A DNA stretch of 64,000 bases from Coenobita brevimanus (GCA_032717465.1 CM064683.1:38987042-39051041), one strand, 5' to 3'; positions 46,430 to 58,480 are shown, counted from the first letter of the stretch. Program-made: numbers and translations. The notes: generated from the letters alone by a model not told the origin.

Positions 46430-48568
46430 TGTGGATAATTTGGACTGATCAAACGATGACGACCCAGGACCGGACAAAGGACTTAGTAATGGCTACATGG
46501 AATGTAAGAGGAGCGAATGATGAGGTGAAAGAGAGAGAGAGTGTCCAGATGCTTGAGGATGCAAAAGTGGATTTATGTGGAATGACTGAAACAAAATGGA
46601 GAGGAGAAAGTGTGAGAGAATGGGAGTATGGATGGGGTATATGTGCAGGAGTAGGTGAGAATGAGAGGGCAGAGGAAGGAGTATGTATAGTTGTAAAAGA
46701 TGGAAGAAGAGCATAAGAATGTATGGATCAGTTGGGTCAAGGATTGTGTGGGTAAAGTTGAAAGTTGGAATACAAATGTGGGCGGTTGTGCGTGTGTATC
46801 AGCCAACGCAAAATCGTGCTAGCAGAGTGAGAAAAGAGTTCTGGACAAATGTAGAAGTGTGCATGGAAAAGTTTGGAAGGAATGAGAGAGTGTTTTTGAT
46901 CGGTGATATGAATGGTAAAGTTGAGAATGTGAAGGTGGATGGAATAGTTGGTGAGTGGGGTGTGCCTGCTGAGATAAATGAGAATGGAAGTGAGTTAGTG
47001 GCCATTTGTGCTGGGAGGGGGTTGGTGATAGCCAATACCCTCTTCAGGCATAAAATGATCCACAGGTATACGTGGCGAGTGATGAGAAGGGTGGGTGGTG
47101 AACTGAATGAAAGGAAGGCAATGATTGATTATGTGTGTGTGGATGAAAGGATGCGAAGATGTGTAATGGATGCAAGAGCTTATAGAGGTTGGGGGAGTGG
47201 ACTTTCTGACCACTACTTGGTGGTGGCCAGAATTAGGATACAAGTAAGATGGAGGAATAGAAGAAGGGAAAGACGAGAGGAAGGAGTAGTTGCAAGGAGA
47301 GTGGAAAGGTTACAAGAGGATGAGAAAAAGGCAGAGTATAAGAGAGAAGTGGAGGAACGATTGGGCAAATATGAATTGGAGCAGATGGGGGACGTGGAAG
47401 GCGTGTGCAGGATATTTACAGAAGAAATATGTGCGGCATGCGATGTGGTGTGTGGGAGGAAAAGAAGACGCAGGGGGGTGCAAGGAACAGCATGGTGGAC
47501 TGAAGAGGTGAGACAGGCTATGGCACAAAAGAAGAAGGCATACAATGAATGGATGAGAAATAGGGGCGTGGAAGAAGTTGAGAGGTGGAAGAGAGAGTTA
47601 TATGTAGAAAGAAAGAGTGAGGTGAAAAGATTAGTAAGAGAGAGTAAGAAGAGAGTGGATGAGGAATTTGAGTGTAAAGTGGAGGGACTGTAAGAAAATG
47701 TCCTGGAAAGAGGTGAAAAGAGTAAGACAGGGAGGAAGTGAAGTTAGCAGGGGAGTGAAAGATAAAAATGGTAAATTACTAGTGGAGAAGGGAGAAAAAG
47801 TGTGCAGATGGAGAGAACACTTTAAGGAATTGTTGAACATAGAGGATGGAAGTAATGCGAGTATAAGTGGCTGGGGAATGGGTGGGAGAAGGAGGGAGGT
47901 GAGAAGACAGGAGGAAATCAGTAGGATAGAAGTTGTGAAAGCAATGAAGAAAGTTAAATTGGGTAAAGCCCTAGGAATTGATGGAGTATGTGGTGAAATG
48001 CTGAAGCATGGGGGAGAGATAGTAGTAGAATGGATGTGGAAGATGTGCAGATTGGCCTGGGAGGAAGGTAGAGTCCCGGAGGATTGGAAGTCAGGTATAA
48101 TTATTCCCTTGTACAAAGGAAAAGGGGAAAAAGAAGTGTGTTGTAATCATAGGGGCATTTGTCTTCTTAGTATAATAGGAAAAGTGTATGGTAGGATACT
48201 TATTGACAGAGTTAGAGAAAGAACAGAGAAATTAGTTGGAGAAGAACAGGGAGGCTTTAGGAAGGGAAGAGGTTGTGTAGATCAGATATTCATTCTTAGA
48301 TCTTTAATGGAAAAGTTTCTAGAAAAGGGAAAGAAGTTGTATGCGGCTTTCGTGGATTTGGAGAAAGCATATGACAGGGTGGATAGACAAGGATTGTGGA
48401 AAGTATTAGGAATATATGGAGTAGATGGAAAGTTGTTGAATGCTGTGAAGAGTATGTATGATGGTGCTAAGGCTGCAGTGCGTGTGTATGGTGAACTAAG
48501 TGAATTTTTCTCTTTGGAGGTTGGATTGAAACAGGGATGTGTCATGTCTCCATGGTTGTTCAATCTGT
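46430..48568 (+). mobile_element. LF1 LINE, 5' half with endonuclease and N-terminal RT
   Basis: The only copy with the start of the endonuclease: MATWNVRGANDEVKE, LCGMTETKWRGESVREWEYG; frameshift near 46690; then FLIGDMNGKVENV, NERKAMIDYVCVDERMR, GWGSGLSDHYLVVARI (catalytic SDHY). The 47330-48568 part matches 1589-2840 almost base for base, carrying QGGFRKGRGCVDQIF and LKQGCVMSPWLFNL. An 11-nt deletion at about 47668 shifts the frame. The copy stops abruptly at the next DNA element; the rest of RT and the tail are absent. Confidence 0.92.
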
Positions 48569-49852
48569 TGGTGTAGTGTGATCATAATGAGAGTGCTATG
48601 TAGCGGCAACTTTGAGCTTTAGTCTAACACTTGTTGCATCACACTGCTTCACGTAGTCATCGAGGTACACGCGCCTGAGTGAACGTGTGCTTAGTTCACT
48701 TGGTGATTTTTCTGCAAGTTGAACAATGAAGGATCTTGAAGAGCGATGTGTTTGTGAGAAATTCTGTTTCAGATTGGGAAAAGCTTTTACTGAGCCTTTT
48801 CAAATGTTGTAAGAGGCTTATGGCGAGGATCGCACGAGCTGTAGGCCATGTCACCAGTGGTTCCAGCAGTTCAGATTGGAAAGAACATCCACCAAAGATG
48901 ATCCAAAATCTGGATGGCCTTCCACGTTGAGACGGTGATCACATGGAGAAAGTGCTTGTTGTGATATTTGGAAATTGTTGCCTGACTGTCCATGCTGTTT
49001 CCTAAGTACGTTGGTTGGCTTCTGTAAAAGTTTGTGTCTCATGATTGTAAGCAAAAAATTGAATTGCCCCAAAATTTGTGTTGCATCTGCTGACAGATGG
49101 GCAAAAAGAGAACCACGTCACATGCAGTCAGGAGCTGTTTGATTGTTCGAATGCTGATGAAAACTTTCTAATAAATGTCATAACAGTTGATGAAACATGG
49201 GTATACAGCTATGATGTCAAAACAAAAAGGCAGTCATCACAGTGGGTTTGAACATCATCACCATGCCCAAAAAAAGGCACTCCAGAGTTGCTCGTATGGG
49301 AAGGTGATATTGATCATCTTTTTTTTTTATTATTGGAAGGACAACGTTCATCATGAGCTTATTCCATGTGGTCAGGCAGTCAATAGAGTGTTGCTTGGAC
49401 GTCTTAAAGTATATGAGGGAGAATGTGCAAAGGAAGCGACCCGAAGCATGGACAAACAAAACATAGATACTGCACCATGACAGTGCACCTGCTCATTCAT
49501 TGCTCCTTATCCTTGACATTTTGGTGAAAAATGAGACAACTGTCATCCTCCAGCTGCCTTACTCTCCATATTTGGGCCCTGTGGACCCCCCCCCCCAAAA
49601 AAAAAAAAAAAAAAAAGTGATATCTACTCTGCAAGGTCACCAATATCAGATGATAGGTAGAAGGAATTTCACCAAGTGCACTTAATGCGCTTTCACTCTG
49701 GCATGTGTACCTCAATAACTAAGTGATGTGGCATGAAATAACTAATGTTAGACTAAAGCTCAAAGTTGCCACTACACAGCGATCATCCTACGCTGGCTAT
49801 TCTTTGCACTGTTTAAATGAGTTTAGTTTCTTTTCAGACAGGCCTTGTAGAT
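48569..49852 (+). mobile_element. mariner-type transposon, decayed, left end missing
   Basis: Broken frames read LEERCVCEKFCFRLGKA-like, then TKDDPKSGWPST, VDETWVYSYDVKTKRQSSQW (first catalytic Asp), WKDNVHHELIPCGQAVNRV, the HHDSAPAHS-type block (in ccatgacagtgcacctgctc), LQLPYSPYLGPVD (region of the third Asp). The subterminal inverted repeat gcaactttgagctttagtct at 48605 pairs with agactaaagctcaaagttgc at 49751. The right end continues ~75 bp to gacaggccttgta; the left end lacks the equivalent. A C/A homopolymer (49586-49617) interrupts the gene. Confidence 0.87.
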
Positions 49853-50045
49853 TACATATCTTGAAAACCTGAATGTTGCATGAATAATTGTATGGCCCAT
49901 TTAACTGGACGTGCTGCTGTTGATAGTGCTTCCACTTGTACCTTTCCTTCTGTTTTTGGATTTTATTTTGCTCCATTTTAAGGTGGTAATAAGGGTCAGG
50001 ATGATGATGGTAATATAGGTTTTATATTCCTAGATGCAAAGCTTA
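49853..50045. other. Short spacer
   Basis: Contains aagggtcaggatgatgatgg, which may be a very degraded LF3 tail; nothing else recognised. Confidence 0.4.
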
Positions 50046-50347
50046 TTAACCTCTAGGCTGCGGCGATCTTAAACATTTCCTGTGTCCATGGTATGGGAAA
50101 ATTGGTTTAAAAATAGTTTTAAACATGTGTTTTGACTCACTTATACCTAACCAAACATGATAACATTTTAGTTAGACAAAGTTTACACTCCACACTGACG
50201 ATTCGCGACCCACTCATCAAGCATAAGCATGCACTAGATGCAAAAAATGACTGAAAATTTCACAATATTTCATGCTGCTCTTACGGAATGTACAACACAG
50301 TCTACCGATCAGCATTTCTGAAGTGCTATTAGCAGCAGAGGGGTTAA
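50046..50347. mobile_element. TTAA-flanked piggyBac-like MITE
   Basis: Begins ttaacctctaggctgcggcg and ends gcagcagaggggttaa; the reverse of the right end (ttaacccctctgctgc) resembles the left. About 300 bp, no coding. Confidence 0.6.
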
Positions 50348-51512
50348 TACAGTATTGCAAATAGCAACCATGGAAACAGTACAGTGTCCTGTACTGTAGT
50401 TTAACTAGATCTTTTCTGAGCTGAATAAAATCACAAAGTGATATGTACAGTAGAATTAATATAAGCTTGCCACATGGGTTGACCCCGTTGGTAAAAGTCG
50501 CTTATTTGTTTCAAGAACCACCAGGTGATTTTATATGGAAAGAGCTTTCATGATGATGAGAATTTAGAATTTATGTGTATTCCTGTGCAGTAGTTTATTC
50601 ATCTTGGAAAGATCTCGTATTATGAATAAAGTGATGAGTTTTTACTTATCAAGTTTCATGGGGAAATGAGGATGAGGATTGCTGCCCACATTTGCCTGGT
50701 CCACTAACTCTGTGGTTCCCACTTTGGGGTCATGACCACGAGTAGGATGAACAACCAACCTGTTTTGGAGGGTTTATGAATACGGTAGACTCGCACAGTG
50801 CGCAAGAGATTGGGCGGTCCACGACCTCGCGCACTGGGAATTCGCGTACTGGGAATATATAATCTTATGGGAATAATTACATATGGGCAGTACCCCCTCA
50901 TACCTGGACATTTTTTGGCCCTTAGAGACATAATAAAGGTCATATTTTTCAGACATTGTACTAAAGCTATAGCTACAATAACAAAAATATGGGTAGTCAC
51001 CTTAACAACAGTAGACAACAAGCCTGATGACCTTAAATAACAGGGGTTCCGAGGCCCCCCAAAAAAAAGGTCGAAAAATGGCCGGCACTGGGGTGACACA
51101 TAGGGCTAAAAATAACCGGCACGTGGTTAATTGTCAGGGATTAGCCAGCCTGCGTTATAAAAAGACATAACCTGGAAGAAATGGTTACTCATCTTGTTTT
51201 AAATTTTGCATCCTGGGGGTGTTTTAGTTAAGCTTAGTTGAATTGTATGGAATTATACCATAGAATGTGTTGTGAAAAATTGTGTGTTTAAGCTTAAGGG
51301 GTTAATGCCAGAAGACTTCTGTAATGGGAATAGAGAAGTTTCTCACCAAGTAGGAGCAGAGACCCATGCTTTATCTTTTACCCTTCATGGACATGGGAAG
51401 GAGGGTCAGGGTTGTGCTGCTGATGGTAATTTATTTTCAGTCTGTATAATATTGTTTTATGTCTTTGTGGTTTGATTCTGTATAGTAGTGAGTGGTAATA
51501 CACGTGTTGCAG
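50348..51512. other. ZFC3H1 intron 4, last part
   Basis: 50785-51130 has GC-rich patches (gactcgcacagtgcgcaaga; ctcgcgcactgggaattcgc) suggestive of an old pogo-type element, but no clean terminal pair was found. Confidence 0.4.
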
Positions 51513-51651
51513 GGGCGGGATGAACCGTGTGATATCGCAGCTGGATGCCCTGGTCCAAGAGGCCACGCAGGAGGAGCAAGAACGGCAGACATTAAGGAAG
51601 GCAGTGACTCAGCTGCGTGCACAGTTAGCAGACATGGAAGTGCAGCTGGAG
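51513..51651 (+). CDS. ZFC3H1: ZFC3H1-like protein, exon 5 (coiled coil)
   Basis: Acceptor gttgcag; the first base completes an arginine codon from exon 4. It encodes GGMNRVISQLDALVQEATQ, then a heptad-rich helix ending LADMEVQLE, the start of the central coiled coil seen in ZFC3H1. The best donor is non-canonical: GAG|gcaaga, a GC-AG-type site at 51652-51653 with otherwise strong consensus, giving phase 0 to match exon 6. An alternative GT at 51640 (GAA|gtgcag) is also in phase 0 but has poor consensus and would drop four residues. Confidence 0.8.
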
Positions 51652-51653
51652 GC
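51652..51653 (+). promoter_or_regulatory. ZFC3H1: Putative GC-type splice donor of ZFC3H1 intron 5
   Basis: GAG|gcaaga keeps the strong surrounding consensus that GC donors need, and joins exon 5 to exon 6 in phase 0. The competing GT at 51640 is weak. Confidence 0.6.
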
Positions 51654-52039
51654 AAGATATTATTATACAAGAAATAGGATTCAACATTGTTTCTATCTAT
51701 ATTTTGTGAGGCAGACTGGTGTAGGTTTTATTTCATGGTCAGGGCAGTGGGGGGAAGGGTTTTTAATTTTATTTTTCAGGTTCCTTATTACTGTTAGAGG
51801 ATGCCCAGTGGACTAGTTGTTTGGGTGCACCAACTGGATGTGGCCCAACAAGATGCAAGCCTGAGGAGTAGGTGGGGTACTTCGCTCTAAATACCACTCA
51901 GTTATGTGTGACTGGTCACCCTCATCTGTAGTGTCTGAACTGAGTAGTGAATGCCCAGGCCTCAGTGATCCCATTGAGATGATAAAGAATTTGATGATAC
52001 TTGTTTGCTTGTGAGGTTATGTATCAGAAAAGTGCATTT

Positions 52040-52262
52040 GCCAGCATGCTCTTGACTTGTTTTCCTCTTGCATGGTCCACTCCTCGCTTCCATACGTCAG
52101 GGTAGGGATCACAATACTATCATGCAGTGACTTCTTAACTTCCATACTCACCTCCCTATTTCTCATCACTGCTTTCAGTGTACCAACGGCCTTCCTTCCC
52201 TGCTGTACCCTTTCACGCACTTCATCCCCCAAAGTTCCTCCCAAACTAATTAGAGAAATTTT
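52040..52262 (-). mobile_element. LF1 LINE internal fragment
   Basis: Reverse strand reads GRKAVGTLKAVMRNREVSME and LHDSIVIPTLTYGSEEW; both ends truncated, no tail. Confidence 0.85.
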
Positions 52263-52308
52263 GGAATCCATTTGTGAATGTACTTGTGTGTATATGATAA
52301 ATAGTTAA

Positions 52309-54075
52309 CCCCTACACCGCGGGCATGTTTACCAATGTTTTGCGTGTGCCGCGGGGTTATTCGGGCTCCAACAGACTCTCAAAAAATATTTGCCAAAAAT
52401 CAGTTATTAGTCCTAGAATATTAAAATTACATATGCTTATGGCACATACCTTCAGCTTTCTCCTGGAATGTTTGTTGAGCCTTCGTCAGTTACCGTAGAA
52501 CTTGTGGAGACCTCTGAAGTTGGGTAACAAAGTCTCCACTTTACACTTCCCGACAACCCGTAATATGATTACCACAGCCAGATATTAACGCTATAAACAC
52601 TACTCTATGATTTTCAAGTAGTTTGGGATCCATACTCCAAAAACAAAACCCACTGTGAAAGCAATGAAAATTATGAGCGCGTCTGAATGTTGCACTTGCG
52701 CTAGTTCGCTCTTGGTACTCTGTCATTTATTATTCATAAAACCCCTCACACTTTATATTTCTATTACTATATAACACTTATATATATCTACAGTCTTTAT
52801 CCATAAGTTTCCTTCAGTAGTATTAGTTTATTGTCACTGTAGGGATTCAATTTCTTTCAGTAAAATACGTAGCATTCACTTTCTCGTCTTGTATACTAGC
52901 ATTGAGAGTGAATGTCACTTTCATCTTCATTCTCATAACTCATAGTATTCAGACATGCTAGAGTGAAACTTTCACTTTCATTACTCCTAGGGTATATACT
53001 CGTATTCTTATATTACTACTCATTTACATTTCTATTTACGTTCTCTATTTTATTTACGTTATTTACATTTCTATTTTATTTACACTGTGTTATGCAATGT
53101 CACTTGAAGTAACTTATAAAACTATTTTCCATTGTTCACGTATATTTACATTCATTACTTTCACTTGCTGTTTACACATTATTTACAATTCCACTTGCAC
53201 TGTTTTACTCAATAGAAAGATCGTAGTCACTCTTTTATCAATTGTCAGCCCTTTACCTCTTTCCACACAAGGTTTAGTAGGGGGTAAAGGTCACAGGGCC
53301 CTTTGCATGGGGGTGAAAAAGGCCCTGAAGTCAGCAAGAGGAAACAGACGTACCTCCACTTCGGAAGATGAGAGTAAACTGATAAGGGAGGGCCGGGTGG
53401 AGGCCTACTAAAGGGATATTCAGTACTACCAATGTTAGCTCTTGAAACAGCTATGTATAGCACTGAAATGATTGGCAGGAAATCTAGACAATACATTATA
53501 AATTAGGTAGTTCCAGGTGAATGTAAATATCACTTAGGCTTCTCCCTTCCCTCCTTATATGTATATTTATTACGAAAATAGATTATACGGCATATTTCAA
53601 GGGGAAAAAAACAGCGAAAATTAGCGAACGAGTGCACGTGAGGTGTTGTCAGGTGATAATTAGCCAATTCCAGGTGTATGGCACTCTCACTTACCTTATT
53701 TCTTTCTTGTATATATTATTTGGTATAAGAATAGGGCATAGGGCCTATTTCAATGGATGAAATCAGTGAAAAATTCCAGGGAAGATTTACTTAGCGTAGC
53801 ACGGCCAGGCAGGCAAGAGGATAGGGTAATGGAGGGGGGGTAGGGAGGGGAGTCAAGAACGGGGAGAAATGGCTAAATTGTCAACAATGGATGGGAATAC
53901 AGATGAGATTAGGAGTGCTGACTCGTGTTGGACATTGGCAGTACTGATAGATGATACAAGCCCCCACTTGGAAGCCCAGGCGAATTCAAAATAACACAGA
54001 ATCACAAAGGCAACGCCCCGCAGTATGATCCCTTGCTCCCAAGCGTCACGAAAGTGACGCCCTGCGGTTAAGGGG
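52309..54075. mobile_element. piggyBac-like nonautonomous element P2, 1.77 kb
   Basis: Left end TTAA-cccctacaccgcggg; right end on the reverse strand TTAT-ccccttaaccgcaggg. 53107-54075 is an inverted match to P1 at 12202-13207. The left end also holds a short hairpin (caccgcgggca/tgtgccgcgggg). No transposase. The right border cuts into an LF4 LINE. Confidence 0.7.
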
Positions 54076-54079
54076 ATAA

Positions 54080-54250
54080 AGAGTGTATGGGACAAAACAG
54101 ATCCTTGGGGGACGCCGTTTGTGAAGTTTCTGATGTTAGAAGACTGACCAGCAAATGTTACATGTGCACATCTGCCTGCTAAGTAGTTTGCCAGCCATCT
54201 TTTTGTGTTATTGTGCATGTTTGTGTTGAGTATTTTGTTTGTGAGGTTGT
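54080..54250 (-). mobile_element. LF4 LINE fragment interrupted by P2
   Basis: Minus strand reads KRWLANYLAGRCAHVTFAGQ, SNIRNFTNGVPQGSVLS, matching the LF4 copy at 19100-19215. Confidence 0.87.
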
Positions 54251-54302
54251 GGCGGGGGAGTGGTTGTTGATTATGCTAGCTCTGATTCTGCTCCCCTTCT
54301 AT

Positions 54303-55450
54303 TTTGAGTCCCTCAAGGATCAGTTTTGGGTCCAATTCTATTTACCATCGACACAAGTAGTTTATCGTCTCTACTTGATGCTCATGATGTGTCCTTTCAT
54401 TTTTATGCTGATGACACCCAGCTCTATATTAAGATGTCAAATATCAACAATACTAAGACAAAGTTTGAATCTCTAATGTCTGATATTAAGATTTGGCTGG
54501 CTAAGAGGAAACTTAAGCTGAATGACGATAAAACTGAGATCATCATCATCAGAGGAAACAGAAGGGATGACACTGACAGTGCCTTGGCTTTGAACATTGG
54601 CGTGTCACAGCTTCACCCAGTCAGTTCTGTTCGAAATCTGGGTGTTTATTTTAATTCTAAGTTAAATTACAAAGAACATATTAATCAGGTTGTGAGAGGG
54701 TGTAACTTGCATATCAGAAATCTGTACTCTGTGAGAAAATTCCTGAATAGACGGTGCCTCTTAACATTGGTCCATGCAGTTGTCTTGTCTCGTGTTGATT
54801 ATTGTAATTCACTGTGGGATGGTCTTCCAAATAATATACTAACAAAAGTTCAGTCTGTGTTGAACAGGGCAGCACGGCTTATCTTTGGTCTCCCCCTGAG
54901 AACCTCAACTACCCCGTTTCTGATTGAGTTGCATTGGTAAAGGCTGGAATTGAATTTAAACTGTGTCTTATTACATTTAAGGTTCTTAAGTTTGGTGAAC
55001 CGAAGTATCTTGCTGAATTGTTAAAACTCCTGCCGGCACGCCCGGGTGTGATGTTACGCAGTGAAGATGATTCCTTGCGTCTTGATGAGCCAGGAGCCAT
55101 TCACCAGTCATCTTTCTCTGATCGTTCTTTTGCGTATAGAGCCCCTAGATTATATAACAGATTGCCATTGTCCATAAGACAACTCTCTACTGTTGAATCC
55201 TTTAAGAGACAGCTGAAAGCCTTTCTTTTTTCAAAATGCTATGACCTGGAGAGAGGTACTATGACGGATGATTATAGGGTTTAATTATTGCCACTTTCAT
55301 GTATATATGATGTAGCTTGTATTATATACAAGAAATGACACAATTCTTGTAATTGTAAAAAAATAATGTATGGGTGTCGAGCGCCAGTGAATTCCCAAAG
55401 GAAGAACTGGCGCTTTTGAGAAACAAAAGGCCAGATTATTATTATTATTA
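54303..55450 (+). mobile_element. LF5 LINE (CR1/L2-like) with (ATT) tail
   Basis: Starts VPQGSVLGPILFTI, catalytic YADD at 54404-54415 (FYADDTQLYIK), then KRKLKLNDDKTEIIII, VRNLGVYFNSKLNYKEHI, SRVDYCNSLWDGLP, LNRAARLIFGL and, after a frame break near 54942, VKAGIEFKLCLITFKVLKFG and PRLYNRLPLSIRQL. This C-terminal order is that of the CR1/L2 group. The conserved HWLPVKARI site has lost codons at the break. 5' truncated; the 3' end is attattattatta. Confidence 0.9.
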
Positions 55451-56060
55451 CATGCAGGTTCAAATGTCTGGCGATGTGTTGGGAGTAATGCAGGGGGCAT
55501 TAAGTTACCATACAGGGTTTATTGCTACTTCAGGGCCCCTTTGGGGGGCATGACCAGTGTTTGCTGTAATTCCATATTCGTGGGAATCTCTGTGACATAT
55601 CCCCAGTGAATTTGAAGGGTCTCAGTATAATAGTCATAATAGTTAATGTTACTGCTTCAGGCATAAGATCAAGTTAGGCCTCCCAGCTAGGTGGCAGATG
55701 ACATTTAGAAAGTCCTCTTTTGATGAGAAACCAAGGCAAGTCACTCGTACCTCATTGTTCAGGCTCATTGTATTTAATTCAGTCACAGTTGATTATGCAA
55801 GTTGTGTGAATTGCCCAATTCTGTCAGGTGAAATCAAACCAACTGTAGTATATTGCAGGATCAGTGGTAGCCAGCCAACCCTATATATGACAAGGAAAAT
55901 GTCAGGTGAATCAAGCCAACTATCGTATATTGCAGGATCAGTGGTAGCCAGCCAACCCCACATATAACAAGGGAAACTGGAGTGGGATGTTTATGTATGT
56001 GTTATGTGCATGCAGTTTTTCTCAGGTGTACTTAGTACTGTATTAATTTGAATATTGCAG
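55451..56060. other. ZFC3H1 intron 5, last part, with 75-bp tandem pair
   Basis: 55827-55972 holds two copies of a ~75-bp unit (tattgcaggatcagtggtag shared). No exon recognised. Confidence 0.7.
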
Positions 56061-56180
56061 ACTAAAGCTGATGCACTGAAGACTAAAATGGAGAAAATTA
56101 GGTCCCTGCATAAGCAAATTCTGGCAGATAGGCAGACAATCAACAAACTGCAGAAAAAAGGAGAGCTTCTTGGTCGTCAG
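56061..56180 (+). CDS. ZFC3H1: ZFC3H1-like protein, exon 6 (coiled coil)
   Basis: A 120-nt exon in phase 0 at both ends, acceptor attgcag, donor gtgaga. It encodes TKADALKTKMEKIRSLHKQI then LADRQTINKLQKKGELLGRQ, a charged helix with hydrophobic heptad spacing that continues the coiled coil of exon 5. Confidence 0.85.
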
Positions 56181-56558
56181 GTGAGAGATTCTAGTGCTGC
56201 TGGTTTTCCATTGTATAAGTTTGTCAGTGATGAAAGATTAATTTTTCTTTCATTGTTAAAAGTGAACTACATATATTATTTGTGACATTTAACAGAGTGC
56301 TCCATATTCTTTATTAATTTGTGATATTTAACATCCACTGTCTAATGACATATTATTTATTATTGCTACCTCGAGTTGAATTTATTCGGCTCAGGAAGGT
56401 ACATTAACTTATGAAGGGGTTGATGGAGACTGTTTCTTATCCTATCACAATATATGGCCTTCACAAAGCCTGAGAATGTTATCTGTAAATAGAATTAACT
56501 ATAGGACGTCACTGGATTCGCCTGTTGAAGGGGTTAAAGAATGCTCTTATGCATTTAG

Positions 56559-57082
56559 GTATATGGAAGCAACTACATCCTGCCCAAAGTGTTACTGTCT
56601 CCTCACTCCAAGACTCAAGACACCCATGTGAAGAAAGCTCTAGCTAGCAGCATTGATGCCCTTCGCCGGGTGAGGAATACCACAGCTACTGCTGTTACAC
56701 CTGCCATTGCCTCCAGTAAAGTAGTTAGACCACTGACAATTAATTTCAAAGAGAGTGGAAAGGGTCAACAAAATTCCCTCGAAAATAATGAAGTATTAAC
56801 TAGCAAACTATCTGTAGTTGTGGATAACAGTAATACAGCAGTAAAAAATACTTCCCAGGTTAAATTATCAAAAGATCATTCAGATGATCAATTAAATAGT
56901 AGTGTTGTACTGAAGACCCAGAGTAGAGTTGGTGTGGCAAGTGTAAGGGCGGGCAGCAGAGTTGTGAAGCGCAAGAATGAGACCCAGGACTCTCCTGTGA
57001 TTTCAAAGGCAGCCAAGGTGCAAGATAATGTGCAAAGCAACAGCCACGATACAGAGTCTTCCCAAGGAACTGACATTAGAAG
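56559..57082 (+). CDS. ZFC3H1: ZFC3H1-like protein, exon 7
   Basis: Acceptor catttag, donor gtaagt; phase 0 in, phase 2 out. It opens VYGSNYILPKVLLSP (the equivalent of the linker after the coiled coil) and goes on through a Ser/Thr/Lys-rich region containing SRVVKRKNETQDSPVISKAA, reminiscent of the KRKLEQD-type basic cluster in the vertebrate protein. The upstream intron is 378 bp. No catalytic domain. Confidence 0.85.
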
Positions 57083-57184
57083 GTAAGTGTAATCTTACTT
57101 AGGCCACACATAATGCCACTATGCTTGGCAACTGGTCACCCTTACCCTACCATAAATTTTGGGACTTGTAGCTAGCCCTAGGCC

Positions 57185-58312
57185 TGTATGCTTGTCTCTC
57201 TATCGCCAGATGCCTCAGTCCCGTAAGGGGTGGCCACAAACTAACTGCCTCCACGTCGCCCTATCAATGCCACTCCACTGCCTTGCTCCCAGTTCACACC
57301 CTTCTCTCTCTCTTATACCTCTCCACTCCATCCCTCCATCTCATCCTTGGCCTCTTCCTCTCTCTCCCCTCCTCCACCTAACTCTCATACACTCTCCTTA
57401 TTACTTTCTCGCCCTCCATCCTCTCCATATAGCCAAACCACCTCAGTGTATTTCTCCTGATGCTTTCTGTCGCATCCACATCCACACCACAGCAATCCTT
57501 CACTTCCCCATTTGTCAGTCTGTCTCACCATGTAACTCCACATGCTCTTCTCAGTAACTCATTTCCACTGCCTTCACTCGACTTGTGTCCTTCCAACAAG
57601 GTCCAAGCTTCACTTCCATATGTTGGAGTTGGTATCACAGTGCTGTTATGCAGTGACTTACTTACTTCCATGCTCATTTGTTCCTTATCACTGCTTTCAA
57701 AGAACCAGCCACGTTTCATTCCTGTCGTATTCTTTCATGAATTTCATCCTCTACACTTCCATCCTTACACATCACACAACCCAAGTACTTAAATGCATTC
57801 ACATTTTCCATTTCCTCCTCATTCACCCTCACTGTATATTCAGTGACTTCTCTCAAAGACCATAACTTTACTCTTCCCTATTTTCACCTTTAGATTCCGG
57901 TTCTTAAACGACTCTCAAATTCATTCACCAAGCCTTGCAGCTCCCGTTCATCTTTGCCTAACAATACAGTATCATCCGAAAACAACATAACAGGAAGTTT
58001 CCAGGCACTGCCCTTTCTTATTAGGGTAGCTTCAGCATCCACCGCCCAACCTTTTATCTCTTTTGTAACCCCATCCATATACATTTTGAACAACCATGGG
58101 GATGTGACACACCCCTGTTTCATTCCAAAATTCAGATAGAGAAATTCACCCTATTCACTATCCACACACACTGCAGCCATAGCACCATCATACATACTCT
58201 TCATGACATTCAACGACTTCCCATTTACTCCACGTATCCTTGATACTTTCTACATTCCTTGTATATCCACCCTGTCATATGTTTTCTTCAAAGCCATGAA
58301 GACTGGATGATG
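57185..58312 (-). mobile_element. LF1 LINE, old RT-bearing copy, minus strand
   Basis: Reverse strand carries the LF1 C-terminus (57190-57560), the TYGSEAWTLLEGHKSS region, VMLFSDDTVLLGKDERELQG (FADD changed to FSDD near 57972) and MKQGCVTSPWLFKMYMDGV, ending near the MKTAY..-equivalent at 58300. Many frameshifts; GATA tail reduced to ctctctatcg. Confidence 0.88.
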
Positions 58313-58318
58313 AACGAA

Positions 58319-58480
58319 TGAATGATGGAAGGAGTTAAGGGAAGAGATAAAGGTAGAAAACAGGATGATGGTTGAATGATGGAAGGAGTTAAGGGAAGGG
58401 ATAAAGGTAGAAAACAGGATGATGGTTGAATGATGGAAGGAGTTAAGGGAAGGGATAAAGGTAGAAAACAGGATGATGGT
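58319..58480. repeat. 54-bp minisatellite, 3 copies
   Basis: Unit gaatgatggaaggagttaag + ggaagggataaaggtagaaa + acaggatgatggtt; almost identical copies. Confidence 0.93.
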
